NCBI GenBank assembly: GCA_937906995.1
Contig: CALESB010000019.1
Coordinates: 7,255-71,254 of the forward strand
DNA from: an uncultured Sutterella sp.
GTDB lineage: Bacteria; Pseudomonadota; Gammaproteobacteria; Burkholderiales; Burkholderiaceae_F
Direction: 5' to 3'
DNA length: 64,000 nucleotides
The notes under the pieces are model-generated. The model was given only the letters and a program-made list of their open reading frames with translations. It was not told where the DNA came from and did not search any database. Below, piece by piece: positions 23,165 through 31,526 of the stretch (positions within the stretch are counted from its first letter, which is position 1; each line of letters begins with the position of its first letter). A program made the position numbers and the translations under genes.

Positions 23165-24271
23165 ATGTCTGAAAGTAATGTTTATTTAAAAGTAAACGGG
23201 GTTAATTACGGCGGTTGGACTTCTGTAAACATAACAACTTCGTTGCAATCATTTTATCGATCCTTTTCCGTAGTTTCCTCAAGGAGAATCGATACTAGAG
23301 GTGGTTTTACGCTTGGGTTTGATGTAGGTGATAAGGTTGAGGTTTATATTGGTCAGGACAAGGTAATTACAGGCTATGTCAAGAAGGTTAAAGTTACCTG
23401 TAACTCGTCGTCGATCAATTTGATAGTAGATGGTGTCGGTTGTCCTTGGGCAATGTTTTCGGGTTCACTACCACTTAATGCGCCCAAAACATACGAGCAA
23501 ATGACGCTAGTTGAGATTATCAAAAATATCGCAAAATCATTTGAAGTAACGTTTAGAACGGATTCCTATTCAAGCGAGAAGACCAACATTAGTTTTTCCG
23601 CAGAAGAGTCTGTTAAGTCAAAAATTGAAGGACTTATAAAGAAGAAAAACTTTCTTTTGTCTGAGGATGAGAATGGCGTATTAGTGTTAACAAGCCCAGG
23701 GTGTGAACGTAAGTCGATTGATCAGCTTTCGCTTGGTGAAAACATTCTAGAGTGCTCAAAGACAACGGATGCCAATTTAATTTACTCAGAGTACATCGTG
23801 TATGGGCAGGGAACAAACCCAGATAGTATTCGTCCTGTCACCGATAACCAACTTGTTGGAAGGTCATTAGGAAGTTCAAAAATAAAGCGAGTCCTAGCAA
23901 AAAAACAAACTGGCAACGCCATTCAAAGTGATTTGGATGTAAGAGCCGCCATGTTAAGAGATAACTCTGAAGCTAACGCAACCTCTTTGGTTTGCAAAGT
24001 ACAGGGTTGGAGACAGAGCAATGGCGAATTATGGCGCGCTAATTCCTTTGTTGACGTGACGGATTCGGTGTTGGGAGTTAAGGGGAGTTATTTGATCAAA
24101 GGGGCTACTTACTCCCTTAGTGCTCAAGGAACAACAAGCACTTTAGAGTTAGTTTTGCCTTCTGCTTTTAAATACGTAGATCTTTCTTCTACTGAAGAAA
24201 AGGTGAAAAAGGCTTCTAATCTCAAGCTAACCTCGGTCAATACAACAGATGCTAAATGGACGGACACCTAA
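23165..24271 (+). CDS. Baseplate hub protein, Mu gpP/gp44-like
   Basis: 368 residues from ATG 23165 (373 from the alternative ATG 23150, which is preceded by GGGGG). YLKVNGVNYGGWTSVNI and FTLGFDVGDKVEVYIGQDKVITGYV are hallmarks of the Mu gpP/late control D hub family. It forms the trimeric hub that carries the spike. The stop overlaps the ATG of the spike gene (TAATG). Confidence 0.9.
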   Translation: MSESNVYLKVNGVNYGGWTSVNITTSLQSFYRSFSVVSSRRIDTRGGFTLGFDVGDKVEVYIGQDKVITGYVKKVKVTCNSSSINLIVDGVGCPWAMFSGSLPLNAPKTYEQMTLVEIIKNIAKSFEVTFRTDSYSSEKTNISFSAEESVKSKIEGLIKKKNFLLSEDENGVLVLTSPGCERKSIDQLSLGENILECSKTTDANLIYSEYIVYGQGTNPDSIRPVTDNQLVGRSLGSSKIKRVLAKKQTGNAIQSDLDVRAAMLRDNSEANATSLVCKVQGWRQSNGELWRANSFVDVTDSVLGVKGSYLIKGATYSLSAQGTTSTLELVLPSAFKYVDLSSTEEKVKKASNLKLTSVNTTDAKWTDT

Positions 24272-24828
24272 TGTTTGAGCGACTTTCAAGAATGATGTCA
24301 CGGGCAATCGTGACGATGAAGGACGGATCAAGAGCTTTGCGCAAGCTACAAACTCTCCACTTGGGCAATGAAGTTAGAAACAATGTGGAGCACTTTGAGC
24401 CTTACGGCTTTACTAGCGAGCCACACCTGAATGCAGAAGTGTTGACGGTCTCTCTTGATGGGGATCGTGAGCATACTATTGCAGCAATCGTCACAGATCG
24501 TCGATATCGCCCAGTTGGGCTCAAAGATGGTGAAGTTTGTGTGTATGACAGTTTGGGACGAAAGGTCTACTTTTCAAGAGAAGGCATTGTGGTTGAAGGT
24601 GTTGATAGTCCGATTACTGTTAAAACAACAGCTTCAGTTGAAGTGCAAGCTCCAACTGTTCATATGACTGGCAACTTGATTGTTGATGGGAATATTACAG
24701 CTAAGGGTCAAGTTGATGACTTATCTGGCAATGGTGGCTCGTCGATGTCTGGAATGCGCAATGTCTACAACAGTCACACGCATGTTCACGGAGATTCTTC
24801 AAGCCAATCGCCAACACAAAAGATGTGA
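24271..24828 (+). CDS. Baseplate spike protein, Mu gp45-like
   Basis: 185 residues from ATG 24271. An OB-fold part (about 35-110, DREHTIAAIVTDRRYRPVGL) is followed by a beta-helix-like repeat region (TVKTTASVEVQAPTVHMTGN) and the His-rich tip NSHTHVHGD, which in Mu gp45 and P2 gpV binds an iron ion at the point of the spike. It punctures the outer membrane on sheath contraction. Confidence 0.93.
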   Translation: MFERLSRMMSRAIVTMKDGSRALRKLQTLHLGNEVRNNVEHFEPYGFTSEPHLNAEVLTVSLDGDREHTIAAIVTDRRYRPVGLKDGEVCVYDSLGRKVYFSREGIVVEGVDSPITVKTTASVEVQAPTVHMTGNLIVDGNITAKGQVDDLSGNGGSSMSGMRNVYNSHTHVHGDSSSQSPTQKM

Positions 24829-24835
24829 GGTTTAA

Positions 24836-25243
24836 ATGCAGTTTTTTCTAAATGGCCGAGAGACACGGCTAGACGATTTCTGCAATGACGAATTAGCAAG
24901 GGCTGTTATTAACAGCCTTTTTTCATGGCGAAGAGCCGAAGAATCAGACGATCTACCAGGGACAACTCGCCAAGGTTGGTGGGCTGATACGTTTGAAGAA
25001 AACGACAAGTTTGGCTCGCGTCTTTGGTTACTGCAACGCGCAAAGCTAACTTCTGAGGCTCTTGTCAGAGCTAAAGAGTATGCAAACGAATCTTTGCAGT
25101 GGTTGATTGATGATCGAGTCGCTAGCCAGATCGTTGTAAATAGCGAGCGTGGTTCACACGATCAGCTAAACCTCTCTGTAGTCATTGTAAAACCAGATGG
25201 GAATGAGTTAGCAGTTCGTTTCCAAGATGTTTGGAGTAAATGA
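24836..25243 (+). CDS. Baseplate protein, Mu gp46-like
   Basis: 135 residues, GAGG before the ATG. INSLFSWRRAEESDDLP, RQGWWADTFEENDKFGSRLW are diagnostic of the GP46 family (gp25-like lysozyme-fold baseplate wedge part). It lies between spike and J-like genes, the same order as in Mu. Confidence 0.93.
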   Translation: MQFFLNGRETRLDDFCNDELARAVINSLFSWRRAEESDDLPGTTRQGWWADTFEENDKFGSRLWLLQRAKLTSEALVRAKEYANESLQWLIDDRVASQIVVNSERGSHDQLNLSVVIVKPDGNELAVRFQDVWSK

Positions 25244-26280
25244 TGTCTTTTGAAAGACCTACATTAAAAGACTTGGTTGAGCGAATCAGCGCGGATACTG
25301 AAAGCCGTTTAACAGTTCCTCAATTACGTCGTTCTAACGCGAAGGTTTATTCGCGTGTTTTAGCCGGTGCTTCACACGGTCTTCATGGGCATATCGAATG
25401 GCTGGCGAAACAGCTCTTTGTTGATACTGCCGATAGTGACTACTTGGATCGATGGGCCTCCATTTACGCCATCCAAAGAAAGAAAGCTACAAAGGCAAGT
25501 GGATCCGTAGCCATTACCTTTGCTTCCGAGATTGTTCCGATTCCTGTTGGAAGCTTGATGCAAACCGATGATGGGGTGCAATTTGAAACCATTGATGGGG
25601 TTACCCGAGATAAAAAGGTACAAGTGAGAGCGTTGCTTACAGGCGAGAATGGAAACGTTGCAAAAGGTGACGTACTAACACTTTCAAATCCTATTGCTGG
25701 TGTTATGTCTGAAGTGACTGTTGAGGGTATTTCAGGTGGTGCGAACGCTGAAGACGATGAGTCTTTACGCACACGTTTGCTATTCCGGATGCAAGAGCAA
25801 CCTCATGGCGGTGCTAAGGCAGACTATGTTGTTTGGGCCTTAGAAGTACCTGGTGTTACTCGCGCCTGGTGCTATCCAAATGAGGGCGGCGTTGGAAAGG
25901 TAACAGTGCGCTTTGTATGTGACGATCTTGAAAGCATTGTTCCAACTCCAGAGATGGTTGGGAAGGTTGATTCGCATATTGAAGAAAAGCGCCCAGTTAC
26001 GGCCGAAGTGACGATTAAAGCACCAACGCTTAAACCTGTTGCAATCACCATTAAATCGCTTAACCCCGATACAACTGCCGTTCGAGAAGCAGTAAAGAAA
26101 GAGTTGCAGGATTTATTTATTCGAGAGTCTGAGCCAGGTAAAACAGTTTTGGTATCGCACATTCGCGCAGCCATTTCTTACGCAATTGGTGAAGAAGATC
26201 ACCAGTTAGTAGCCCCTCTCGATAATCCGGAAGCAACTGCTAACGAGTTACTTACGTTAGGGGATATCACATGGCAGTAA
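25243..26280 (+). CDS. Baseplate J-like protein, Mu gp47-like
   Basis: 345 residues from ATG 25243, six bases after GGAG; ATG 25240 overlapping the previous stop is an alternative. ERPTLKDLVERISADTESRL, HLEWLAKQLF-like HIEWLAKQLFVDTADSDYLD, and GGANAEDDESLRTRLLFRMQ are standard for the baseplate J family forming the wedge ring. Overlaps the next gene by ten bases. Confidence 0.95.
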   Translation: MSFERPTLKDLVERISADTESRLTVPQLRRSNAKVYSRVLAGASHGLHGHIEWLAKQLFVDTADSDYLDRWASIYAIQRKKATKASGSVAITFASEIVPIPVGSLMQTDDGVQFETIDGVTRDKKVQVRALLTGENGNVAKGDVLTLSNPIAGVMSEVTVEGISGGANAEDDESLRTRLLFRMQEQPHGGAKADYVVWALEVPGVTRAWCYPNEGGVGKVTVRFVCDDLESIVPTPEMVGKVDSHIEEKRPVTAEVTIKAPTLKPVAITIKSLNPDTTAVREAVKKELQDLFIRESEPGKTVLVSHIRAAISYAIGEEDHQLVAPLDNPEATANELLTLGDITWQ

Positions 26281-26882
26281 CAGCTCAAGAGTATGTTGAG
26301 CAACTAAAGGCGCTTTTGCCTCCAGGCCCTGCATGGCCAAGAGGTGATAGCGCTTCAATGTTCGCTCTTTTGATTGAAACATGGGGGGCTGAATTTGCAA
26401 GAGTTGATGCTCGAGCAAGGGCATTGATCCTGGAGGCAGATCCTCGGTTTTGCCAAGAAACTTTTGAAGATTGGCTAAAGCAATGGGGATTGCCAGACGA
26501 CTGTATCAAGTTGTGGTCAACGGTGAATAACACAACTCTGCGAAAACTCTTAATTCAAAAGGTTACATCAATCGGTGGTCAGACCCCCAAGTTTTTTATC
26601 GACCTGGCTTCGATGTTTGGCTACACGATTGAGATTGACGAGTTTCGTGGTTACACCGTTATGGCAGATACGCTAGATGTTTTGGCTGAGGAGTTGTGGC
26701 CATCGACGTGGGAAGTCAACGTGTTGCAATCCGTAGGTGCAAAGATGACATATCACGAAGTTACGGGCGGTGTTGAAGAACCGTTGGCTTGGTGGGGTGA
26801 CGCTTTGATTGAGTGTTTGATTCGACGTTATGCACCTGCGCATACAGAGGTTTCTTTTGCTTATATAGATGAGGTGAAGTAA
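26271..26882 (+). CDS. Baseplate protein, Mu gp48/YmfQ-like (DUF2313)
   Basis: 203 residues. EQLKALLPPGPAWPRGDSAS and RVDARARALILEADPRFCQE with DWLKQWGLPDDC identify the YmfQ/gp48 family, which links the wedge to tail fibres. The stop is joined to the fibre gene start (TAATG). Confidence 0.94.
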   Translation: MAVTAQEYVEQLKALLPPGPAWPRGDSASMFALLIETWGAEFARVDARARALILEADPRFCQETFEDWLKQWGLPDDCIKLWSTVNNTTLRKLLIQKVTSIGGQTPKFFIDLASMFGYTIEIDEFRGYTVMADTLDVLAEELWPSTWEVNVLQSVGAKMTYHEVTGGVEEPLAWWGDALIECLIRRYAPAHTEVSFAYIDEVK

Positions 26883-27658
26883 TGGATAAAGTTTGGGGCG
26901 CGAATGTTTCGCAAGTTCCTCCAGTCATTCCTGCTGATGCTCCAACCGGTTACCCAACAGACGGCAGTTCAACCGGTGGCGTTAGCGCAACGGTACCCAA
27001 AGCCTTTTGGTACTACATGCTGTCAGAGGAAATAGCCAATGCGATTAAAGGTGGTGGTATTAAGCTTAATCGTAATGATCTTTCTCAGTTGAACCAAAGT
27101 ATTGATAAACGAATTCAAGCAGCGGTTGAAACAATTGAATCGGCCTTGGGTCAAATCACAGACAAGATTGCTCAGGTAGAAACGACACCTCCTGGCGCAG
27201 TTATGCCTTTTGCTACTGATAAGCAACCGTCTCCGTATTGGTTGTATTGCGATGGGCGTGCGGTATCTCGTACAACATACGCAAACTTATTTGCGGTTAT
27301 TGGTACGACTTATGGTGCTGGTAACGGTTCTACAACCTTCAATCTTCCCGATTACCGAGGAGCGTTCATACGTGGATTAGATAGCGGACGAGGTTTAGAT
27401 GGCGGTCGAAGATTGGGAACTCATCAAGGTGATGCGATTCGTAACATCAAGGGGGTTCATGGTGGTCATGCTTTCAAATATGGCACTCCAAGTAAAACGT
27501 CTGGACCTTTCGCGTTCGAAGGCGTTGAAAATGGCGGCGCAGGTAAAGATGGTAACTGTACTGTGTACGAAATGACTTTCGACGCAAGCCGTCAAGTTCC
27601 CACAGCAAATGAAAATCGTCCGGTTAATGAGGCGGTTTGTTTCTTCATTCATATTTAG
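26882..27658 (+). CDS. Tail fibre protein with tail collar domain
   Basis: 258 residues. The N-terminal ~90 residues (QVPPVIPADAPTGYPTDG, KAFWYYMLSEEIANAIKGGG) are the baseplate attachment part shared with the next fibre gene. A phage tail collar domain follows (VMPFATDKQPSPYWLYCDGR, FNLPDYRGAFIRGLD), then a Gly-rich tip. It is the first of three successive fibre-region genes and probably contacts the host receptor. Confidence 0.9.
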   Translation: MDKVWGANVSQVPPVIPADAPTGYPTDGSSTGGVSATVPKAFWYYMLSEEIANAIKGGGIKLNRNDLSQLNQSIDKRIQAAVETIESALGQITDKIAQVETTPPGAVMPFATDKQPSPYWLYCDGRAVSRTTYANLFAVIGTTYGAGNGSTTFNLPDYRGAFIRGLDSGRGLDGGRRLGTHQGDAIRNIKGVHGGHAFKYGTPSKTSGPFAFEGVENGGAGKDGNCTVYEMTFDASRQVPTANENRPVNEAVCFFIHI

Positions 27659-27666
27659 GTGAAGCG

Positions 27667-28803
27667 ATGAAAAGATTTTATGAAGCAAATGCGAGTGAAA
27701 CTCCGCCGAAACCGCCATTGAATCCAAGCTACGGTTACCCTCAAAACGGTAACCGTTCTTTAAATCAGAAGCCTACAAAGTTGGGGGCTTACTGGTTTCA
27801 CATGATCACAGAAGAGTTTATGGCTGTGATCGAAGGGGCGGGACTTGAACCAGATGAAAATAATCTCCACCAATTAGCTGACATTTTTCAAGATTTTCGT
27901 GACCGTGCGACAGCTTCGGAAGAGTTTAAGGTAGCAGCCGAAGCTGCAGCTAAGCGAGCCGAAGAAGCTGCTAAAGGGGTTGTAACGGAGACGGCTAGCA
28001 AGATCAAAGAAATTCAAGCTGAAGGGAAAAAACAGGTTGATGCAGTTGCCCAGCAAGGAACAGCAATTCAAGGCCAAGTTGATAGTGCAATTGACTCTAT
28101 TATGGCCAAAGCTACTGAAGTTAATGCAGAGGTTCAAGCGGTAGGTGGTCAAGAGCAATCTGCCTTGAGGACAGCATGTCAACAACAAATTGAAGAGATT
28201 AAGCGTCTGTTCCCGACTTATGTGTCGGATCTCAATCAGTCAATGGTTAAGACCGATGCGCAGTCACTATCTAATGAGCAAAAGGAACAGGCTAGAAAAA
28301 ACATTAGCGCTCTTGGTAAAGAAGAGGCTGCGCAAACTTATGCAACAAAGACTGAGTTAACCAGTGGTTTGGCAACTAAACAGCCAACAGGGGACTATGC
28401 AACTAGAACAGAGCTAAATAATGGGCTTAATGGCAAGGCCAATAGTAGTCATAGTCATGCTTACGTGCCGACTTCGGGTGGGACGGTTAATGGTAGCTTG
28501 ACAGTGACTGGTACTTTGAAAGGGGGTACGGTTCAAGCTACCTCCGATCGTCGATTAAAAACGAATATCTCAGAGCTTGAAAGCTTGAACATAGCAAGTG
28601 TTAAGGCCTATCGCTACGTGCTGAAGTCTGACGGAATGCATCACGTTGGTTTGATCGCTCAGGATCTCATTAAGGTTTTGCCAGAAGCTGTTCAAGCGGA
28701 TGAAAAGGGGTTCTTGTCTATCGACTATAACGCAGTGGTTGCCTTGTTGGTCAATAAGGTTCAATCGCTGGAAGCTCGTGTGAGTAAGTTGGAGGGTAAA
28801 TAA
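27667..28803 (+). CDS. Tail fibre with C-terminal S74 self-cleaving chaperone
   Basis: 378 residues from ATG 27667. The N-terminal attachment module repeats that of the previous gene (NPSYGYPQNGNRSLN, LGAYWFHMITEEFMAVIEGAG). A Lys/Ala/Glu coiled coil (about 85-200) and a beta-helix-like stalk follow. The end is a Peptidase_S74 intramolecular chaperone beginning ATSDRRLKTNISELESLN, with the Ser-Asp pair that autocleaves after trimer folding, then a coiled coil (LVNKVQSLEARVSKLEGK). TAATG joins it to the Hint-domain gene. Confidence 0.93.
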   Translation: MKRFYEANASETPPKPPLNPSYGYPQNGNRSLNQKPTKLGAYWFHMITEEFMAVIEGAGLEPDENNLHQLADIFQDFRDRATASEEFKVAAEAAAKRAEEAAKGVVTETASKIKEIQAEGKKQVDAVAQQGTAIQGQVDSAIDSIMAKATEVNAEVQAVGGQEQSALRTACQQQIEEIKRLFPTYVSDLNQSMVKTDAQSLSNEQKEQARKNISALGKEEAAQTYATKTELTSGLATKQPTGDYATRTELNNGLNGKANSSHSHAYVPTSGGTVNGSLTVTGTLKGGTVQATSDRRLKTNISELESLNIASVKAYRYVLKSDGMHHVGLIAQDLIKVLPEAVQADEKGFLSIDYNAVVALLVNKVQSLEARVSKLEGK

Positions 28804-29528
28804 TGGCTATTGATTCTGGTCTGAAGCGCTCTAATGGTAGTGACCTTGGTAATAATCTTTTCGCAGGTAATGGTACGAGCAGTGGAAACCAAACATTCAA
28901 GATTATCATGAAAAACGGGGTTGACCTTGGGCGTGGTTGGTATAACAAAAACTCTTGCTCGCAAGCGGTTGGAGCTGTAGGTTTTAAAAACTCAGCGGGG
29001 GTTGATGTAGGTACTTTACTTGGGAAATATGGGACATTGAATTGTAATTGTGATTGTGATTGTGATTGCGACTGTTGGGATATTTGCGACACAGATACAG
29101 ATGGCTGTTTTATCTCTGGAGTTATTGTCACGCTTAGAGGAAATGTTGAAGTTTCCGAGATTAAAGAAGGCGATTTCCTTTTGGGAGTTGATAATCAGTG
29201 GCATAAAGTAGTCGGTGTTGCCAAAAATGTAATTGGGAATAGAAAAATATTTTCATTACCCAATGGCGGATGTGTTACAGAAGACCACATTGTTTTTTTG
29301 AACAATGAAAGCCATGTTCCGTCATTATCTAAATTGCATTTAGATTTTGCATTAACCGCGACCAATGGTAAACAAGGCAAGTATCAAATAGACAGTGTAA
29401 GACAAATAGAAGCCCCGATTTTTTTAGAACCTGTGTCTAAAGCTGTAATTACATACTCTCCAATTACAGAGACTCGTTGTATTACTTATTTAAATGGTGA
29501 TCTTGTTTTGATTGCACAAAAAGTATGA
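28803..29528 (+). CDS. Tail-tip-like domain, Cys/Asp tract and hedgehog-type Hint domain
   Basis: 241 residues in three parts. Residues 1-75 have three spaced Gly-x-Asp-Leu/Val-Gly units (GSDLG, GVDLG, GVDVG), as in short phage fibre tips. Residues 80-101 are NCNCDCDCDCDCW then DICDTDTDG, with cysteine at every second position from 81 to 91. C102 begins a Hint domain: GCF junction, IKEGDFLLGVDNQWHKV, and TEDH (159-162), the conserved TxxH. The end (CITYLNGDLVLIAQKV) lacks a terminal Asn, so N-terminal cleavage without splicing is expected. It is coupled at both ends to the S74 fibre gene and to a radical SAM gene. I infer it is the substrate of the three enzymes downstream. Confidence 0.85.
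   Translation: MAIDSGLKRSNGSDLGNNLFAGNGTSSGNQTFKIIMKNGVDLGRGWYNKNSCSQAVGAVGFKNSAGVDVGTLLGKYGTLNCNCDCDCDCDCWDICDTDTDGCFISGVIVTLRGNVEVSEIKEGDFLLGVDNQWHKVVGVAKNVIGNRKIFSLPNGGCVTEDHIVFLNNESHVPSLSKLHLDFALTATNGKQGKYQIDSVRQIEAPIFLEPVSKAVITYSPITETRCITYLNGDLVLIAQKV
29043..29075 (+). repeat. Hexanucleotide repeat encoding the (Cys-Asp)n tract
   Basis: Repeated TGTGAT units (with TGTAAT first and TGCGAC last) encode C81 to C91. The change of codons near the end shows selection for the amino acids, although the perfect middle units could expand or contract by replication slippage in steps of two residues without a frameshift. Confidence 0.85.
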
Positions 29529-30457
29529 GTAAATTTTTAAAACTTACGAGGGTATGCGTTCCATTAAGTCTAGATTGCGATTTGTCTTGTAGATATTGCT
29601 ATCGAAATGTTGGTCGCATACCAAAAGTTCCTGAATTTAACGATTTAATGAAAGAGTTCTTGGCTCAATTAGATCCAAAAAGAGTTCAGGCGTTGGTTGC
29701 CTCTGGCGGGGAACCGCTTTTGCACTGGGATAAAGTCAAAGAACTTTATTCTTATGCCCCGCCAAACATCCATAAAAAAGTTATGACTAACGGATTAAAT
29801 CTTACTGAAGAAATTGTTGATTATTTAAACGAACATGATGTTGAGGTGTGGGTTAGTCATGACGGTAATGCAACAAAATGGTTAAGAGGTGCGGATGTTT
29901 TAAAAGATGACTATTTAAAGTCGTTAATTTTAAAAATTAAAAATCTAACATTTAACGCCTGTTGCACAGCAAGAAATCCAGACCCATATAAAGTTTACGA
30001 AGAAATAAAAGCAAAGATTCAAAGGAAGTTTTATTTTCATTTTTCAGCGGTATTTGCAGATACCTTTTGTGATTATTTAACAGAGGGTTTTGATTATGAC
30101 GCTTTTCAAAGAGGGTCTTTGCTTTGTGAATTAGAACATCTTGATTGGAAAAATCCAATTCCAAGATATGGAAAGGGAATGGGTATAAATGTTTTACCAA
30201 ATGGCGATGTTGTTGGTATGGCGGAAATACACCATAAGTACGGGACAATATTGGATTCTGTAGATTCTATTATCCAAAAGCAGATTGAATTTGGAGACAG
30301 AACCTCATGCACCAATACCAGTTGTACGATTTTTAATTTTTGCAATAAAAGCGCTACTCCAAGATCTAATCATTCAAGAACACCCCACTCATGTGAGGTT
30401 CTTAAAAGACGAATTGAGATTAAATCTGCGATAGCTGGAAATAGAGAAGATGATTGA
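29525..30457 (+). CDS. Radical SAM protein 1 of the fibre-tip cassette
   Basis: 310 residues. C18-x3-C22-x2-C25 (LDCDLSCRYCY) binds the radical SAM 4Fe-4S cluster and SGGEP (60-64) the SAM amino group. The C-terminal part has GINVLPNGDVVG and the cysteine series SCTNTSCTIFNFCNKS with a further Cys ~18 residues later, a SPASM-like auxiliary cluster lacking the usual GGC. ATGA overlap with the Hint gene. The base composition is clearly more AT-rich than in the tail genes. A peptide thioether or carbon-carbon crosslink chemistry is expected from the family; the substrate is inferred to be the Cys/Asp tract. Confidence 0.9.
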   Translation: MSKFLKLTRVCVPLSLDCDLSCRYCYRNVGRIPKVPEFNDLMKEFLAQLDPKRVQALVASGGEPLLHWDKVKELYSYAPPNIHKKVMTNGLNLTEEIVDYLNEHDVEVWVSHDGNATKWLRGADVLKDDYLKSLILKIKNLTFNACCTARNPDPYKVYEEIKAKIQRKFYFHFSAVFADTFCDYLTEGFDYDAFQRGSLLCELEHLDWKNPIPRYGKGMGINVLPNGDVVGMAEIHHKYGTILDSVDSIIQKQIEFGDRTSCTNTSCTIFNFCNKSATPRSNHSRTPHSCEVLKRRIEIKSAIAGNREDD

Positions 30458-31526
30458 ACGGTCGATTTTTAATTTAAAAAAAATTACCTTAATTTTGGGG
30501 ACGGCTTGTAATTTTAATTGCATCTATTGTGTGCAACACGAAAATAAACCACGTTGCAGAAAGGCAATTAAACCCGAAGTGATTAAATGGCTTGAGCATA
30601 TTGCGTTTAGATTACCAAAGAAGTTCAAGCCAACGCTTCAGTTTTACGGTGGCGAACCGCTGCTTTATCGGGATGCAATTCATCAAGTTGTAGAGCATTT
30701 TGGTGATGATTTTAATTATGCATTGATTAGTAATGGATCAAACTTAACAAAAGAAGATGTTGACTTTTTCAATGCAAACTCAATTATGTTTGTGTTTTCA
30801 AATGATGGGCCAAACACGAAAATCACTCGCCAAGTTGACATGTTCGAAGATGAAAACTTTACAAAACTGTTTAATCAAATCGAACATAAAGCCATTGATC
30901 TTGTTTATTCGGCACTTTCGCAAGACTTGCCTAACGTGTTTAAACATATTGAAGCGAAAGCGCCGGATACGTTAATTTGGCCAGAAGAGTTGATTTGCAA
31001 TAGTTATACCGATTCTCGTTTGGTTGATTTTGATAAGGACGTTTTGTTAAAGAGTTATAAGGAAATGGGAGAGGATCTTTACACAGCCTTGAACTCTAAA
31101 GAAGATGTAAAACTGTCAAACTCGACAAGGATTTTTTATAACTGGGTTAAATCCGTTGGCAAAACCATAAATTATCCCGTATTTCCAAAGTTTGGCGTGT
31201 GCGGAAGCGGTAATAAAGCGTTAAGCGTGGACACGGAAGGGAAGATATATCTTTGCAAAAACTTCAATGAAAAAATCGGTACTGTCTCTGATAGTTATGA
31301 AACGCTATATGACAGAGCATTAGAGTTAACAAAGAAGCTACGTGACAAAAATCTTGAAGCAAAAGGTTGTTTTGACTGTCCTGTTTTTTATTTTTGCAAA
31401 GGCGGTTGTCCATTTGAAGAAGCTTCTGAAATGCAAAAGAAGCGGTGCGAAATGACAAGAGCAAAATGGTTAAGCGTGGTTAGTTTTATAGATAACAAAT
31501 TGGAGATTAAATATGAAGATTCTTAG
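30450..31526 (+). CDS. Radical SAM/SPASM protein 2 of the fibre-tip cassette
   Basis: 358 residues. C20-x3-C24-x2-C27 (TACNFNCIYCVQ), YGGEP (66-70) and a complete SPASM end: VCGSGNKALSVDTEGKIYLC, then GCFDCPVFYFCKGGC (CX2CX5CX3C) and a last Cys (RCEM). Two auxiliary 4Fe-4S clusters are therefore likely, as in anaerobic sulfatase maturases and thioether-forming peptide maturases. It overlaps radical SAM 1 by eight bases and the next gene by 14. It is only distantly similar to the other two, so the three are not recent duplicates. Confidence 0.93.
   Translation: MIERSIFNLKKITLILGTACNFNCIYCVQHENKPRCRKAIKPEVIKWLEHIAFRLPKKFKPTLQFYGGEPLLYRDAIHQVVEHFGDDFNYALISNGSNLTKEDVDFFNANSIMFVFSNDGPNTKITRQVDMFEDENFTKLFNQIEHKAIDLVYSALSQDLPNVFKHIEAKAPDTLIWPEELICNSYTDSRLVDFDKDVLLKSYKEMGEDLYTALNSKEDVKLSNSTRIFYNWVKSVGKTINYPVFPKFGVCGSGNKALSVDTEGKIYLCKNFNEKIGTVSDSYETLYDRALELTKKLRDKNLEAKGCFDCPVFYFCKGGCPFEEASEMQKKRCEMTRAKWLSVVSFIDNKLEIKYEDS

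Noticed and set aside
29043..29075. TGTGAT repeat as a phase-variation switch
   Set aside because: The unit is six bases, so slippage changes length but not frame; it could vary the Cys-Asp number but not switch the gene off.
28803..29528. Intein splicing for the Hint domain
   Set aside because: No C-terminal Asn or downstream extein nucleophile; the protein ends in QKV. N-terminal cleavage only is expected.
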